The translations under genes and the position numbers were made by a program. From assembly GCA_031425155.1 (NCBI GenBank), contig JANPIV010000032.1, positions 1 through 64,000 of the forward strand: DNA of 64,000 nt. Direction: 5' to 3'. Of this stretch, positions 25,715 through 34,708 are shown one piece after another. Each line of letters starts with the position of its first letter. The first letter of the stretch is position 1. Source of the DNA: M3007 sp031425155 (GTDB taxonomy: Bacteria; Bacteroidota; Bacteroidia; Chitinophagales; Saprospiraceae). The notes beneath the pieces were generated by a model. It did not search any database. It had not been told where the DNA came from and saw nothing but the letters and a program-made list of their open reading frames with translations.

Positions 25715-26302
25715 ATGGACTATCGCGCCGCTAAGCAATTTATCATCAGTAAACTCCGGGCCGAGCTGTCCGATCAGCTCTATTATCATGGGCTGCATCA
25801 CATGCTCGATGTATTACGGACTGCTTCCCAGCTTTGCATGAGTGAGGGGGTGCAGGGTCATGACCGGACTTTGGTAAAAACGGCGGCCCTTTTCCATGAC
25901 GCAGGTTTTGTAAAAAACAAACATGCCGGGCATGAAATAGAAGGTTGTAAACTGGCCCAAAATATACTGCCTGATTTTGGCTATTTGCCGGAGGACATTG
26001 AAGTCATCTGCGGGATGATTATGGCCACCAAAATCCCGCAGTCGCCCCACAACCTGCTGGAAGCCATTATTTGCGATGCGGATCTGGATTATCTGGGGCG
26101 AGATGATTTTTATTCTATTGGCGACACTCTTTTTGAAGAAATGCAAACCTATCATCTCATTGGGGATGAGCGGGCCTGGAATCGCCTCCAGGTGAGTTTT
26201 CTATCGGCCCATAGCTTTCATACGCGTACCAACCGCCAGCTGCGGGAGCCTGTAAAACAGCAACATTTAGCGCAATTGAAGGGTTTAGTGGCTACTTACT
26301 GA
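25715..26302 (+). CDS. HD-domain phosphohydrolase
   Basis: Predicted metal-dependent phosphohydrolase, probably acting on a nucleotide or cyclic nucleotide. From ATG 25715 (195 residues) the N-terminus MDYRAAKQFIISKLRAEL and LYYHGLHHMLDVLRTA (His25, His28) match the Bacteroidota family. The HD pair is His61-Asp62 in AALFHDAGFVKNKHAGHE, with further metal ligands in ICGMIMATKIPQ and ICDADLDYLGRDDF. An upstream ATG at 25619 adds 32 residues that are not family-like. It precedes a large sensor kinase gene by 51 bases on the same strand; whether the two act together is unknown. Confidence 0.85.
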   Translation: MDYRAAKQFIISKLRAELSDQLYYHGLHHMLDVLRTASQLCMSEGVQGHDRTLVKTAALFHDAGFVKNKHAGHEIEGCKLAQNILPDFGYLPEDIEVICGMIMATKIPQSPHNLLEAIICDADLDYLGRDDFYSIGDTLFEEMQTYHLIGDERAWNRLQVSFLSAHSFHTRTNRQLREPVKQQHLAQLKGLVATY

Positions 26303-26353
26303 ATTCTGCGATTTCTATCCTGTTTTTGACCCGTTTTCGCCTATTTTGGCCCC

Positions 26354-28897
26354 ATGATCTCTTTACGCAGCACTTTTTTAAAGCTTATTGAGTTGGGATT
26401 CGGCATCGGTATCCTGGTACTGGCATTGGTATTTTTTTTGGCGCACCAAAAAATACAGTCCCTCTCGGCAGCGTCCAGCCTGATAGCGCATACCCAATCA
26501 GTCCGGCTCGAGTTGAGCCGTCTGGCGGCGCAGATACAGGAGTTGGAAATCATCCAGCGCCGGTTTTTAATGGCCAGTGATTCGGCTGCTCAGTCCATAA
26601 ATATCCAACTGCTGCCCAACATTGAACATTCCTTGCAGGAGGTGAATAACCTGACGAAAGACAGCCCTTTGCAACAGCAAAATCTGGATACACTGCGGGA
26701 GCTGGTCCAGAAAAGGCTGCAGTTATTACCAGCGGTGATGCTGGCCGATTCTTTGACAAAACCATTGGTGTGGGCAAAAGGCCTGGTGGTGGCCGATAGT
26801 ATTCAGGCGCAGATACAGCGTATGGATCAGGCGGAGATAAACACCCTGGCCAGCTACACGGATACCCGCGACCGTTCCCTGCGCATGGCCCCCTTTTTCG
26901 CCCTGATATTGTTGTTGCTGGCCTTGATTATCCTGGTATCTGCCTATCTTAAAATAAAAGCCGACCTACAGGTGTCGCAGTACCAATTGGGTATGCATTT
27001 GCAAAACACCAAGAGAATTACGGAGCTGAATATGGCCCTCCAACATGCCGAACAAATCTCCCAGACGGGTAATTGGCATATGGACCTGGCCACCGGCCAC
27101 CGCCAATACTCTGACAATATATATCGCTTGTTTGGATATGCGCCCCACGCTTTCCCGCCAAATCTGGAGAGCTGGTTGCCGCTGGTGCATCCGGACGATC
27201 AGGCAATGGTGTGGCAATTTGGAGATACCGCGCGCCAACAACGCAGGGACCCGGCCAGCATCACTTTCCGGCTTACCCGCCCGGATGGCCAAGTCCGCTA
27301 CTTGCATGCCAGCGGAAAAATCATCACTACGGCGCACGGCGATGCCACGCTCATTGGAACGGTGCAAGACGTAACTGAATCCTACCAGCTGCGCCGCCAG
27401 TTGGAAGACCGGACGCGCTTTGCGGAAATGCTGATCGAATCCAGCGTGGATATGATCGCTGCCTATGACCAGGATTTGCGCTATACCGTCTGGAATAAGC
27501 GGTGTGAGGAGCTGTTGAATTTGAAAAAGCAGGATATACTGGGTAAACTGGTATATGAAATATTTCCGACCGCACACAAGCAGGGGACTACGAACGCACT
27601 TTACCGCGCCCTTGCCGGAGAATCTGTCCATATACCCCCTCATGCGTCCATTATTTCTGACCATTATTATGAAAGCTATGCGCTGCCACTGCGCAGTGAT
27701 GTGGGCGAAGTGACCGGCGTACTGACCATTACCCACGATATTACGGAGAGCTATGTACTGCGCCGACAATTGGAAGAGCGGAGCCAATTCGCGGAAACCA
27801 TTATTGACTCCAGCGTGGATATGATTATCACTTACGACAGGGATTTGCGGGTCACTGCGTGGAATAAGAAAAGCGAGGAGGTGTTCCGGCAGAGCAAACA
27901 AGAGGTAATGGGCCGCCATGTGCAAGACGTATTTCCGTACATTATTGGCACTGAAAGGCTGGCTGATTTGCAATCTGTGTTGCAGGGTGGCAGCGTTCAG
28001 TATGAACCACACGAATTACCTCTTTTTGGTATTCACGCCAATTTGTATTTGTTACCTTTAAAAGATCATACTGGCCACGTAACCGGCGTACTTAGCATCA
28101 CCCACGATGTGAGTGATGTAGTGCAATCGGCGGCCCGGCTGGCTACGCTCAATCAATCGCTGCAAGAAAAAAACAAGCAGTTAGCCAGCATCAATGCGGA
28201 GCTGGCCTCTTTCAGTTACGTTGCCAGCCACGATCTGCAGGAACCACTGCGCAAAATCCAGTCTTTTGCCAGTCGCATTCTGACCACCGAAAAGGACCGC
28301 CTGTCCGAAATGGGCCAGGATGCCTTCCAGCGGATGCAATCCGCTTCCAATCGTATGCAGCAGCTGATTGACGACCTGCTGACTTACTCCCGTACCAACA
28401 CCGAGGCCAGTGAATTCGCTACTGCCGATCTGAATCAAATCCTCCGGGAAGCAGAGCAGGAAGTGAGCGAAACTATGCAGGAAAAACAGGCCGTAGTTGA
28501 CGCCGATCCGCTGCCGGTAGCCAAAGTCGTGGTCTTCCAATTCCGGCAATTACTGGCCAATCTGCTCAGTAATGCGCTCAAATACCAGCGTCCGGGCGTA
28601 GTGCCTCATATTCGTATTACTTGTAAGACGGTGCCGGGCGAAGACGTGCCGCAGGCGGATGCTACCGGGAAATATTATTTCCAGATAGAGGTGATGGATA
28701 ATGGTATTGGGTTCGAGCAGCAGTATGCGGAGCGCATTTTTGAACTGTTTCAGCGGTTGCACGGTCGCTCAGAATATAAAGGTACGGGCATTGGGCTGGC
28801 CATTTGCCGTAAAATAATGCAAAACCACCAGGGCTATTTGCTGGCCGAAGGAAGGCCCGGCGAAGGCTCGACCTTCACGATTTACTTGCCTGTGTGA
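26354..28897 (+). CDS. Transmembrane sensor histidine kinase with three PAS domains
   Basis: An 847-residue kinase. N-terminal helix GFGIGILVLALVFFLAH, a periplasmic four-helix CHASE3-like region, second helix FFALILLLLALIILVSAYL (about 178-197), then three PAS domains: a PAS_3-type (AEQISQTGNWHMDLATG) and two recently duplicated ones that begin FAEMLIESSVDMIAAYDQDL and FAETIIDSSVDMIITYDRDL. The kinase core has the H-box YVASHDLQEPLRKIQSF with phosphoacceptor His626, then NLLSNALKYQ, DNGIGFEQ and GTGIGLAICRKIMQNH of the ATPase domain. This bacteriophytochrome-like H-box recurs in two other kinases of the window. No response regulator is adjacent. Confidence 0.92.
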   Translation: MISLRSTFLKLIELGFGIGILVLALVFFLAHQKIQSLSAASSLIAHTQSVRLELSRLAAQIQELEIIQRRFLMASDSAAQSINIQLLPNIEHSLQEVNNLTKDSPLQQQNLDTLRELVQKRLQLLPAVMLADSLTKPLVWAKGLVVADSIQAQIQRMDQAEINTLASYTDTRDRSLRMAPFFALILLLLALIILVSAYLKIKADLQVSQYQLGMHLQNTKRITELNMALQHAEQISQTGNWHMDLATGHRQYSDNIYRLFGYAPHAFPPNLESWLPLVHPDDQAMVWQFGDTARQQRRDPASITFRLTRPDGQVRYLHASGKIITTAHGDATLIGTVQDVTESYQLRRQLEDRTRFAEMLIESSVDMIAAYDQDLRYTVWNKRCEELLNLKKQDILGKLVYEIFPTAHKQGTTNALYRALAGESVHIPPHASIISDHYYESYALPLRSDVGEVTGVLTITHDITESYVLRRQLEERSQFAETIIDSSVDMIITYDRDLRVTAWNKKSEEVFRQSKQEVMGRHVQDVFPYIIGTERLADLQSVLQGGSVQYEPHELPLFGIHANLYLLPLKDHTGHVTGVLSITHDVSDVVQSAARLATLNQSLQEKNKQLASINAELASFSYVASHDLQEPLRKIQSFASRILTTEKDRLSEMGQDAFQRMQSASNRMQQLIDDLLTYSRTNTEASEFATADLNQILREAEQEVSETMQEKQAVVDADPLPVAKVVVFQFRQLLANLLSNALKYQRPGVVPHIRITCKTVPGEDVPQADATGKYYFQIEVMDNGIGFEQQYAERIFELFQRLHGRSEYKGTGIGLAICRKIMQNHQGYLLAEGRPGEGSTFTIYLPV

Positions 28898-28917
28898 TTT
28901 TTTGTAATTTGGCGGCC

Positions 28918-29259
28918 ATGCAAGAATTCAGATTTATCTTTTTGCAACGCCTCGCCAATGGTATTGAACTGTTGAGCGCGGTGGTATTACTGGTCGGTTT
29001 CGCCAAAGGTATGTGGGCATTTTTGCTCTACGAACTGAGCGAAATACGCCGCCCCGACGCAGCGTCGCCGGAAAAACTGGCGAGCCTGCGGCCCATGGTC
29101 AGTAATTATATTCTGCTTGGACTGGATTTCTACATTATTGCCGACATAATTTCCACTATGCTGCACCCGGAATGGAACGAACTCATCAGCCTGGCGACGA
29201 TTGGTTTGTTACGCACCACGATTGGTTATTTTTTGGGGAAAGAACTTGAGGAAAAATAG
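28918..29259 (+). CDS. DUF1622 small membrane protein
   Basis: A 113-residue protein from ATG 28918, 20 bases after the kinase stop. It has three hydrophobic helices: GIELLSAVVLLVGFAKGMWAF, SNYILLGLDFYIIADIIS (with LGLDFYIIADI typical of DUF1622) and SLATIGLLRTTIGYFLGKEL. Function is unknown. The close spacing on the same strand suggests translation with the kinase gene, so it could be an accessory membrane component of that sensor. Confidence 0.78.
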   Translation: MQEFRFIFLQRLANGIELLSAVVLLVGFAKGMWAFLLYELSEIRRPDAASPEKLASLRPMVSNYILLGLDFYIIADIISTMLHPEWNELISLATIGLLRTTIGYFLGKELEEK

Positions 29260-29288
29260 CGTGTTTAGAATGTAGTATAACGCAGTAA

Positions 29289-29906
29289 TCAGGCCGTCAA
29301 TCCTTCCAAGACCCGATAAATATCTGCCAGCCGGATTTCGCAGCCAATGCTGTGCAGCACCACGCTTTCAGATAGATCGCTATAAGTAGTTACCCGTTGC
29401 AAGCCGTTCGCGGGGTCTTCTAAATAGATCGTTTTTACCCAGGCCTTTTCGGGTTCTACGAGTAGATACTCGCGAAAACTCGGCAAGGTGCAGTAATAAT
29501 CGAATTTTTCACCCTTGTCGTAGTTGCGCGTATCATCGGATAGCACTTCTACTATCAACACCGGATTTACAATAGCATCGCGGCGTATTTTCCCGCTTTC
29601 GGCGACGTAAAATTGCGGCGGTCTGACAATAACTGTTGCATCAGGATAAACAAATTTACCGATTGAGGTAAACCAGGTTTTCATGTCGCTGTCCAATACT
29701 TCCAAATCGGGACGCGAAGCGCGAAAAATTTGTTCGAGTAAAAAAGCGATGTCGAACTTCACCTTATTGTGATAATAATCTCCGCCGGCCATTTCCAGTA
29801 GTTTTCCGTTGTCAAATTCATTTTTCACCGGCGAACGCGCTTCCATATCGAGATAGTCCTCGGCGGAAATGGTGGGCACCTCTAAAAGTGTGACTTCTTC
29901 GTGCAT
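29289..29906 (-). CDS. Uma2 family (DUF820) putative endonuclease
   Basis: A 205-residue protein of the Uma2 family, a PD-(D/E)XK-fold group common in cyanobacteria and Bacteroidota with nuclease-like architecture but no settled role. Seen: SAEDYLDMEARSPVKNEFDNG, FVYPDATVIVRP (acidic residue of the core), then NPVLIVEVLSDDTRNYDKGEKFDYY with the Glu-x-Leu and Lys of the fold, and SFREYLLVEPEKAWV. Complete length, no partner gene. It is the gene immediately after the mla operon on the same strand, 50 bases downstream of mlaD, but unlikely to be functionally linked. Confidence 0.85.
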   Translation of the reverse strand: MHEEVTLLEVPTISAEDYLDMEARSPVKNEFDNGKLLEMAGGDYYHNKVKFDIAFLLEQIFRASRPDLEVLDSDMKTWFTSIGKFVYPDATVIVRPPQFYVAESGKIRRDAIVNPVLIVEVLSDDTRNYDKGEKFDYYCTLPSFREYLLVEPEKAWVKTIYLEDPANGLQRVTTYSDLSESVVLHSIGCEIRLADIYRVLEGLTA

Positions 29907-29956
29907 AGCCTTGAAATTTGACGCAAATTATGGTTTTTCGGTAAATAATCGGACGG

Positions 29957-30973
29957 TTAGTTTTTCTGCACTTCCTTCGCTGCTTTTGCCTCGGCCTTGT
30001 CTTTTTTCTTGAAATAACGGCGCAACAAGAAATTGTCCTGAGCCGCCCGCATATTTTCATCCAGTTTTTGAGTACCGCCTTCCAGATTACGAAGGGTGGC
30101 TTTCAGGTTCGCCGCCGTTTGTTCGTCGTAGAGCAACACTCCGATGGGCGAGTTTTTATTCTCTAATTTACTGGTTGCGTTGCTGACATTGCTACTGGCC
30201 GTCTTTAAATTAGCGGTTGCTTCTGCTGCCGTAGTAGTCAGTTGTTTTAGTTGTTTTACCGAAGCCTGCACATCATTAAATACCGTCGTATCGGTCACTA
30301 AATCATTGGCTAATGAACCCTTGGTATTGAGTTTGGCACCGTAATCTGATATAGCCGCTGTTAGTTTTTCAGCATGGGCAGAAGACCTTTGCAAAGAAGC
30401 CAGCGTGACATCCAGGCTTTTATACAAAGACTCATCATTTAGTAATTTACCAATAGTGCCTTCGCCACCGGCAATTTTTTTACTGACATTTTTAAAGTCC
30501 GTGGTAATTGCTAATAAATTCTTGTTGTTTTCTTGTAAAATGCCCATCATTTCTTCGGTAGAGACCATTGTCTCAATGCCCAGCATATCGCCGTCTTGCA
30601 CGGGTTGGGACTGGGGCGTACCGCCATAAATGACGATGATTTTATTACCAATTAATCCATCGGTACTAATTTTTACCTTGGAGTCTTTACGAATGTATTG
30701 CTGGGCTTTTTCGTCAATCTTCACGACGACTAATACCTGCGATTCGCCAGCAAAACTCATTTTGCTCACGGTGCCGATTTTTACGCCCGAAAACCAGACG
30801 TTATTACCGTTTTGCAATCCGTTGACATCGTTGAAAACAGCCGATACCTGTATCTTTTTGACAAAGGTGCTATGCAGGTTACCCACCGCAAGAATGCCCG
30901 CTGCCAGGAAGATCAACCCTATAAAAATGAATAGCCCGACAGTGACTGCGCGCTTTTTTGGTCCTGTACTCAT
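29957..30973 (-). CDS. mlaD: MCE/MlaD family lipid-transport protein
   Basis: Substrate-binding component of an Mla-type phospholipid transporter, anchored in the inner membrane and facing the periplasm. It has 338 residues: helix VTVGLFIFIGLIFLAAGILAV (about 10-30), an MCE domain (VSAVFNDVNGLQNGNNVWFSG, VKIGTVSKMSF, STDGLIGNKIIVIYGG), and a long helical C-terminus with coiled-coil character (about 160-300) ending in a charged KKKDKAEAKAAKE tail. Bacteroidota MlaD proteins carry such extensions. Its start overlaps the mlaF stop by 4 bases, so translation is probably coupled. Confidence 0.93.
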   Translation of the reverse strand: MSTGPKKRAVTVGLFIFIGLIFLAAGILAVGNLHSTFVKKIQVSAVFNDVNGLQNGNNVWFSGVKIGTVSKMSFAGESQVLVVVKIDEKAQQYIRKDSKVKISTDGLIGNKIIVIYGGTPQSQPVQDGDMLGIETMVSTEEMMGILQENNKNLLAITTDFKNVSKKIAGGEGTIGKLLNDESLYKSLDVTLASLQRSSAHAEKLTAAISDYGAKLNTKGSLANDLVTDTTVFNDVQASVKQLKQLTTTAAEATANLKTASSNVSNATSKLENKNSPIGVLLYDEQTAANLKATLRNLEGGTQKLDENMRAAQDNFLLRRYFKKKDKAEAKAAKEVQKN

Positions 30974-31749
30974 TGTTGAATAAAGTTGTAGTTATAAAAA
31001 CTTTTTGCCTGCTCATCATCCGTATCAAACACTTCATCGAAAGTGCCCTGCCGGGTAATTTTGCCATCCAATAACATTACCAGGCGATCCCCGACGGCTT
31101 TGGCCGCACTCAGATCGTGGGTAATAATAATGGAACTGGCATGATAGCGTTCCTGTACTTCATTGATCAGGTCATTGATCTCGTTGCAGGTGATCGGGTC
31201 CAGACCAGCGGTTGGCTCGTCGTAGAGCATAATCTCAGGTTTCAGCATCAGGGTGCGAGCAATACCAATCCGTTTGCGCTGTCCGCCAGAGAGGTCAGAG
31301 GGCATCTGATTGATTTTATCTAGTAACCCCACTGCATCCAGCGTTTCCTCCACCCGCTGATTAATTTCTTTTTGACTCAGGTTCTTTACATTGCGGATCA
31401 AGGGGAATTCCAGATTCTCGCGCACATTCATACTGTCGTATAAAGCACTGCTTTGAAAGGAAAAACCAATTTTCAAACGTAATTCGCGCAATTCTTTTTC
31501 GCTCAATTCTTCTACTTCCTGCCCCAGCACATTGACTTCGCCTTTATCGGCTGAAAGAAGACCGGAAATTATTTTGATTAATACCGATTTTCCACTACCC
31601 GAACGGCCAAGTACCACTACATTTTCCCCTTTAAAAACTTCCAGATCAATACCCCGCAATACATGTAAATCACCAAAAGACTTATATAATCCCTGAATAG
31701 AGATGACGCGTTGACTGGTATCTATCTGATGTGTATTTTTCTTTTCCAT
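30970..31749 (-). CDS. mlaF: ABC transporter ATPase, MlaF family
   Basis: Cytoplasmic ATPase of the lipid transporter. From ATG 31749 there are 259 residues. Walker A is VVLGRSGSGKSVLIK, the Q-loop region GFSFQSSALYDSMNVRENLE, the signature LSGGQRKRIGIARTL, Walker B IMLYDEPTAGLDPIT, and the switch His in SIIITHDLSAAKA. The family-typical wording (SALYDSM, AGLDP) assigns it to Mla rather than other ABC classes. It begins 7 bases after the mlaE stop and overlaps mlaD. The frame also opens at 31791, which would overlap mlaE and is not preferred. Confidence 0.94.
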   Translation of the reverse strand: MEKKNTHQIDTSQRVISIQGLYKSFGDLHVLRGIDLEVFKGENVVVLGRSGSGKSVLIKIISGLLSADKGEVNVLGQEVEELSEKELRELRLKIGFSFQSSALYDSMNVRENLEFPLIRNVKNLSQKEINQRVEETLDAVGLLDKINQMPSDLSGGQRKRIGIARTLMLKPEIMLYDEPTAGLDPITCNEINDLINEVQERYHASSIIITHDLSAAKAVGDRLVMLLDGKITRQGTFDEVFDTDDEQAKSFYNYNFIQQ

Positions 31750-31756
31750 GGTTTTA

Positions 31757-32536
31757 TTAGTAAGTTCTGACCCAATTGGACATTTGAACAATCATTAGTT
31801 CCTCAATAAAAATCAGGAACATAGCCAGCACTACGGACGAGTTGGCGGCTTTACCCACTCCTTGTGTCCCTTGGGAGGCATTATAACCTTTATAACAGCT
31901 TACCATACCAATCGTAAAGCCGAAAGTGATGGCCTTGACCACCGAAGTGCCAACATCCAAAAAGCCGATTTGTCCGAATGCCTCGGCTACGAAGGTGGGG
32001 AAACTGGTTTTTTCGTTCATGTACACGTTCAAAAAGGCCCCCATCATACCTAAAAAGGCGCAATACATGGCCAATATTGGGATCATAAAAGTGGTGGCGA
32101 TCACGCGGGTAACGACCAAAAACTTGAACGGATCGGTGGCCGATACTTCCATAGCGTCAATCTGTTCGGTGACTTTCATCGAGCCCAATTCCGCCCCGAT
32201 ATTAGAACCTACTTTACCCGCACTAATCAGGGCCGTCACCAAAGGTGCCAGTGCCCGGATCATCGCAATAGCGATCAGGGAAGGCAGCCAGGAAGACGCT
32301 CCAAAAGCGACCAGCGAAGGGCGTGACTGTTTGGTGAAAACCATCCCGGTAATAAAGCCGGTCATGGTGATCAGCGGCAGCGATTTGTATCCCACCTCAT
32401 AACATTGCTTGATGATCTCCCGGAATTCGAAAGGCGGCTGGACTGCTTGCCTGAAAAAACGGCCCATAAACTGAAAGGCATCGTAAATGCCCGTGAACAG
32501 ATCGTCTAATCCTTTGGTGAGGACATATTTTTTCAA
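31757..32536 (-). CDS. mlaE: ABC transporter permease, MlaE family
   Basis: Integral membrane permease of the lipid transporter that keeps outer-membrane lipid asymmetry. The 259 residues contain the family motifs GFITGMVFTKQSRPSL, IGAELGSMKVTEQIDAMEV and SATDPFKFLVVTRVIATTFM, with five or so membrane helices and a final ELMIVQMSNWV. It is the first gene of the minus-strand operon mlaE-mlaF-mlaD. MlaA, MlaB and MlaC homologues are not in the window; Bacteroidota often lack a separate MlaB. Confidence 0.94.
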   Translation of the reverse strand: MKKYVLTKGLDDLFTGIYDAFQFMGRFFRQAVQPPFEFREIIKQCYEVGYKSLPLITMTGFITGMVFTKQSRPSLVAFGASSWLPSLIAIAMIRALAPLVTALISAGKVGSNIGAELGSMKVTEQIDAMEVSATDPFKFLVVTRVIATTFMIPILAMYCAFLGMMGAFLNVYMNEKTSFPTFVAEAFGQIGFLDVGTSVVKAITFGFTIGMVSCYKGYNASQGTQGVGKAANSSVVLAMFLIFIEELMIVQMSNWVRTY

Positions 32537-33037
32537 AGCGGTATTTGCTTGTTTGAAAGGTAATGCAGAAGATACAGGGATTCAATATGGCAGGAATTAA
32601 AAATCTGTGCCGAATAGGGAAGCGGGAAAGTGGGCAGGGAATGCCTCAAAGCGGGGTGGGCGGGGTAATTTTTGTTTTCAAAACACCACCCTCATTATTT
32701 TTTGGCGGTTACGGTAATATTGATTGTTCTATCAATTATCTGCAAAATTACAAGTCTTTTAAAGCCAATTGTTTATGCTGTAACCCGACACCAAATAGTC
32801 TGAATAACCAGCGGAAAAAGATTTTCATTTTAGAGGATTTTTAAGCAATTATATTGTCAATTCGCTGGATTTGGTGGGTGCTTGACTGATAGTAAGGTTT
32901 GTAGCGTCCGCGCGCCGACTTTTCGATGGCTTTGTAAAGGTAATCTGTCTGCTTTGGATTCATACAATCTTACCTTGAGCAGAAAATGCAGGTTCACCCT
33001 GAAATCAGGGTGATTGCTGCTGCCTAAAAGCGTTTTT
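32537..33037. other. 501-base divergent intergenic region
   Basis: No gene is supported here. It separates the divergent mlaE and lipoprotein genes and must hold both promoters. An exact inverted repeat TCACCCTGA-AA-TCAGGGTGA (32994-33013) lies 25 bases before the lipoprotein ATG and could be an operator or leader hairpin. TACCTTGA at 32971-32978 is a near match to the -7 consensus. A plus-strand frame at 32563-32844 has no protein-like features. Confidence 0.4.
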
Positions 33038-33757
33038 ATGAAACAGTTATGGAGAATTGCCTCGATTTTATTGCCATTTCTACTGTATGGTTGTATCGGT
33101 ACTGACTTTATTGATGATCCTGTCATCAATGAAAAATTGACGATCCTGCCCCGTATTGATTCGCTTACTATAGGTCAGGAACAGGTTTTTTCCGTAAAAT
33201 ACAGCAATCAATACGGAGAGGAAGAGCCGGTTGACCAGATCACCTGGAGTAGTAGTGCCCCGGAAAAAATTGCCATAGATGCCAGCGGCAAAGCCAAAGC
33301 ACTCACGCCTGGCGAAGCGACCATTTACGCTACCAATGGTGTCCTGGTGGACTCTCTTGTATTGAACCGATTGGACGGCAATACCAATCAGAGCGACACC
33401 AGTTTTTTCAGGCAGGGGGTATTCGTAAATGTCAATGACCATTATTTTGCGAAGGGCAAGGTCTATGTCGAGACGGTAAACGGGGCTACGCAAATCCGCA
33501 CTGCCCCGGATTTCGGCACCAGTGCAGGCCCCAGTGTTTATCTTTTGCTCACCAACCACATTAATGGGTCATATACAGTGACATCGGGTGGCCATGCCAT
33601 CAATGCCGTCAGTGCTCAAATCACGGCCAACAAACTGGTGACTTTTACGGGGGTACAGGTGTGGGAGGTACCGTCCGGAGTTGATCCTGCCGACTACAAA
33701 TATGTCGTTTTATACTGCGTATTAGGGCCAGTATTCGGTGCCGCAGAATTGCAATGA
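33038..33757 (+). CDS. Lipoprotein with bacterial Ig-like (BIG2) domain
   Basis: From ATG 33038 the 239-residue protein has a lipoprotein signal (MKQLWRIASILLPFLLYGC, Cys19). Residues about 30-105 form a BIG2-like domain: LTILPRIDSLTIGQEQVFSV, ITWSSSAPEKIAIDASGKAK, LTPGEATIYATNG. The remaining 130 residues are beta-rich (VFVNVNDHYFAKGKVYVETV, LVTFTGVQVWEVP) and unrecognised. It may be a surface or periplasmic structural lipoprotein. The barrel protein gene follows 63 bases later on the same strand, so they may form a unit. Confidence 0.78.
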   Translation: MKQLWRIASILLPFLLYGCIGTDFIDDPVINEKLTILPRIDSLTIGQEQVFSVKYSNQYGEEEPVDQITWSSSAPEKIAIDASGKAKALTPGEATIYATNGVLVDSLVLNRLDGNTNQSDTSFFRQGVFVNVNDHYFAKGKVYVETVNGATQIRTAPDFGTSAGPSVYLLLTNHINGSYTVTSGGHAINAVSAQITANKLVTFTGVQVWEVPSGVDPADYKYVVLYCVLGPVFGAAELQ

Positions 33758-33820
33758 TCGGAAAACCCTGTTGACTTATTCACGAATCGAATGATGGCAA
33801 TCTATCCTTGTCGCCGCACT

Positions 33821-34660
33821 ATGAAATATACCCTCGTTTTACTATTATTACTGGCCGCAACTCCTTGTTTTTTGGCCGCCCAAGCCTGGCCCAAAAGCAA
33901 AGGAAAGGGTTTTTATAAACTGGATTTTGCCAGTATCCGCGCCAGCAATGTCTATGATGTCAGCGGGGAGATTGCTCCTTTGCGGACGCTCGGCAATTAC
34001 ACAGCGAGTTTTTACGGGGAGCATGGCCTTACGAACAAACTGACCTTAGTGGCCAACATTCCTTTTTTCGTCCGCAATGTGGTCAACGAAACCAAAGGCC
34101 GACAGACGGGCAACATCATCGAACCGGGAATTGTCAACAATAATTTTGGCGATGTGGACCTAGGGTTTCGGTTGGCCTTGCCCGTGAAGGCCTTTGCGGC
34201 GAGTGCTAACGTAATATTCGGGCTACCAACCGGCGATGCCAAGCAGACGGACGGCTTGTTTACCGGCGACGGCGAATTCAACCAACTATTAAAAATTAGT
34301 GCTGGCACGAGCAAAAACCACTGGTGGTCGCAAGGTGCTGTGGGTTACAATCACCGCACCAAGGGCTTTTCGGATGAGTTTCGCTATGATTTCGAGTTCG
34401 GGTATAAATTTTTTAAAGACCGTTTGCTCACAATTTTCAAAGTGAACGGCATCGAAAGCCTGAATAATGGCAACGTGCAAGCAGCCAATTTAGGCTTGTT
34501 TTCCAACAATGTCGAGTTCATGGGGGTTGGCCCGGAGTTACTCTATTATGCCAATGCGAAGAAAACGCTGGGCGTTTCCGCTCGCATAACCGGGGCTTTG
34601 AAAGGACAAAATGTTTTAGCGGCACCTTCGATGGCCGTGGGTGTATTTGCGGAGTTTTAA
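33821..34660 (+). CDS. Outer-membrane barrel protein, transporter-like
   Basis: Exported 279-residue protein with signal peptide MKYTLVLLLLLAATPCFLAAQ. Mature sequence begins AWPKSKGKGFYKLDFASIRA and continues with alternating strands (NYTASFYGEHGLTNKLTLVANIPFF, NNFGDVDLGFRLALPV, SANVIFGLPTGDAKQ, WWSQGAVGYNHRTK, FRYDFEFGYKFF) to a terminal SMAVGVFAEF. This fits the porin-like family often annotated as phenol-degradation MetA-type or outer-membrane transporter. Substrate unknown. The preceding ATG at 33791 adds ten residues that weaken the signal peptide, so 33821 is used. Confidence 0.75.
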   Translation: MKYTLVLLLLLAATPCFLAAQAWPKSKGKGFYKLDFASIRASNVYDVSGEIAPLRTLGNYTASFYGEHGLTNKLTLVANIPFFVRNVVNETKGRQTGNIIEPGIVNNNFGDVDLGFRLALPVKAFAASANVIFGLPTGDAKQTDGLFTGDGEFNQLLKISAGTSKNHWWSQGAVGYNHRTKGFSDEFRYDFEFGYKFFKDRLLTIFKVNGIESLNNGNVQAANLGLFSNNVEFMGVGPELLYYANAKKTLGVSARITGALKGQNVLAAPSMAVGVFAEF

Positions 34661-34668
34661 GGTTCCCT

Positions 34669-34698
34669 GCCGCGCTGGGTGTTCTCAACCAGCGCGGC
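34669..34698. terminator. Convergent-gene hairpin
   Basis: GCCGCGCTGG pairs perfectly with CCAGCGCGGC (10 bp) around a 10-base loop between the plus-strand barrel gene and the minus-strand NLR gene, 8 and 10 bases from their stops. No T-run follows on either strand, so it may act as a bidirectional Rho-independent-like or RNA-protecting hairpin. Confidence 0.55.
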
Positions 34699-34708
34699 GA
34701 GACCATTA

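Noticed and set aside
32563..32844. 93-codon plus-strand frame in the mlaE divergent spacer
   Set aside because: Composition is not protein-like, it overlaps the expected promoter region, and nothing in it is recognisable.
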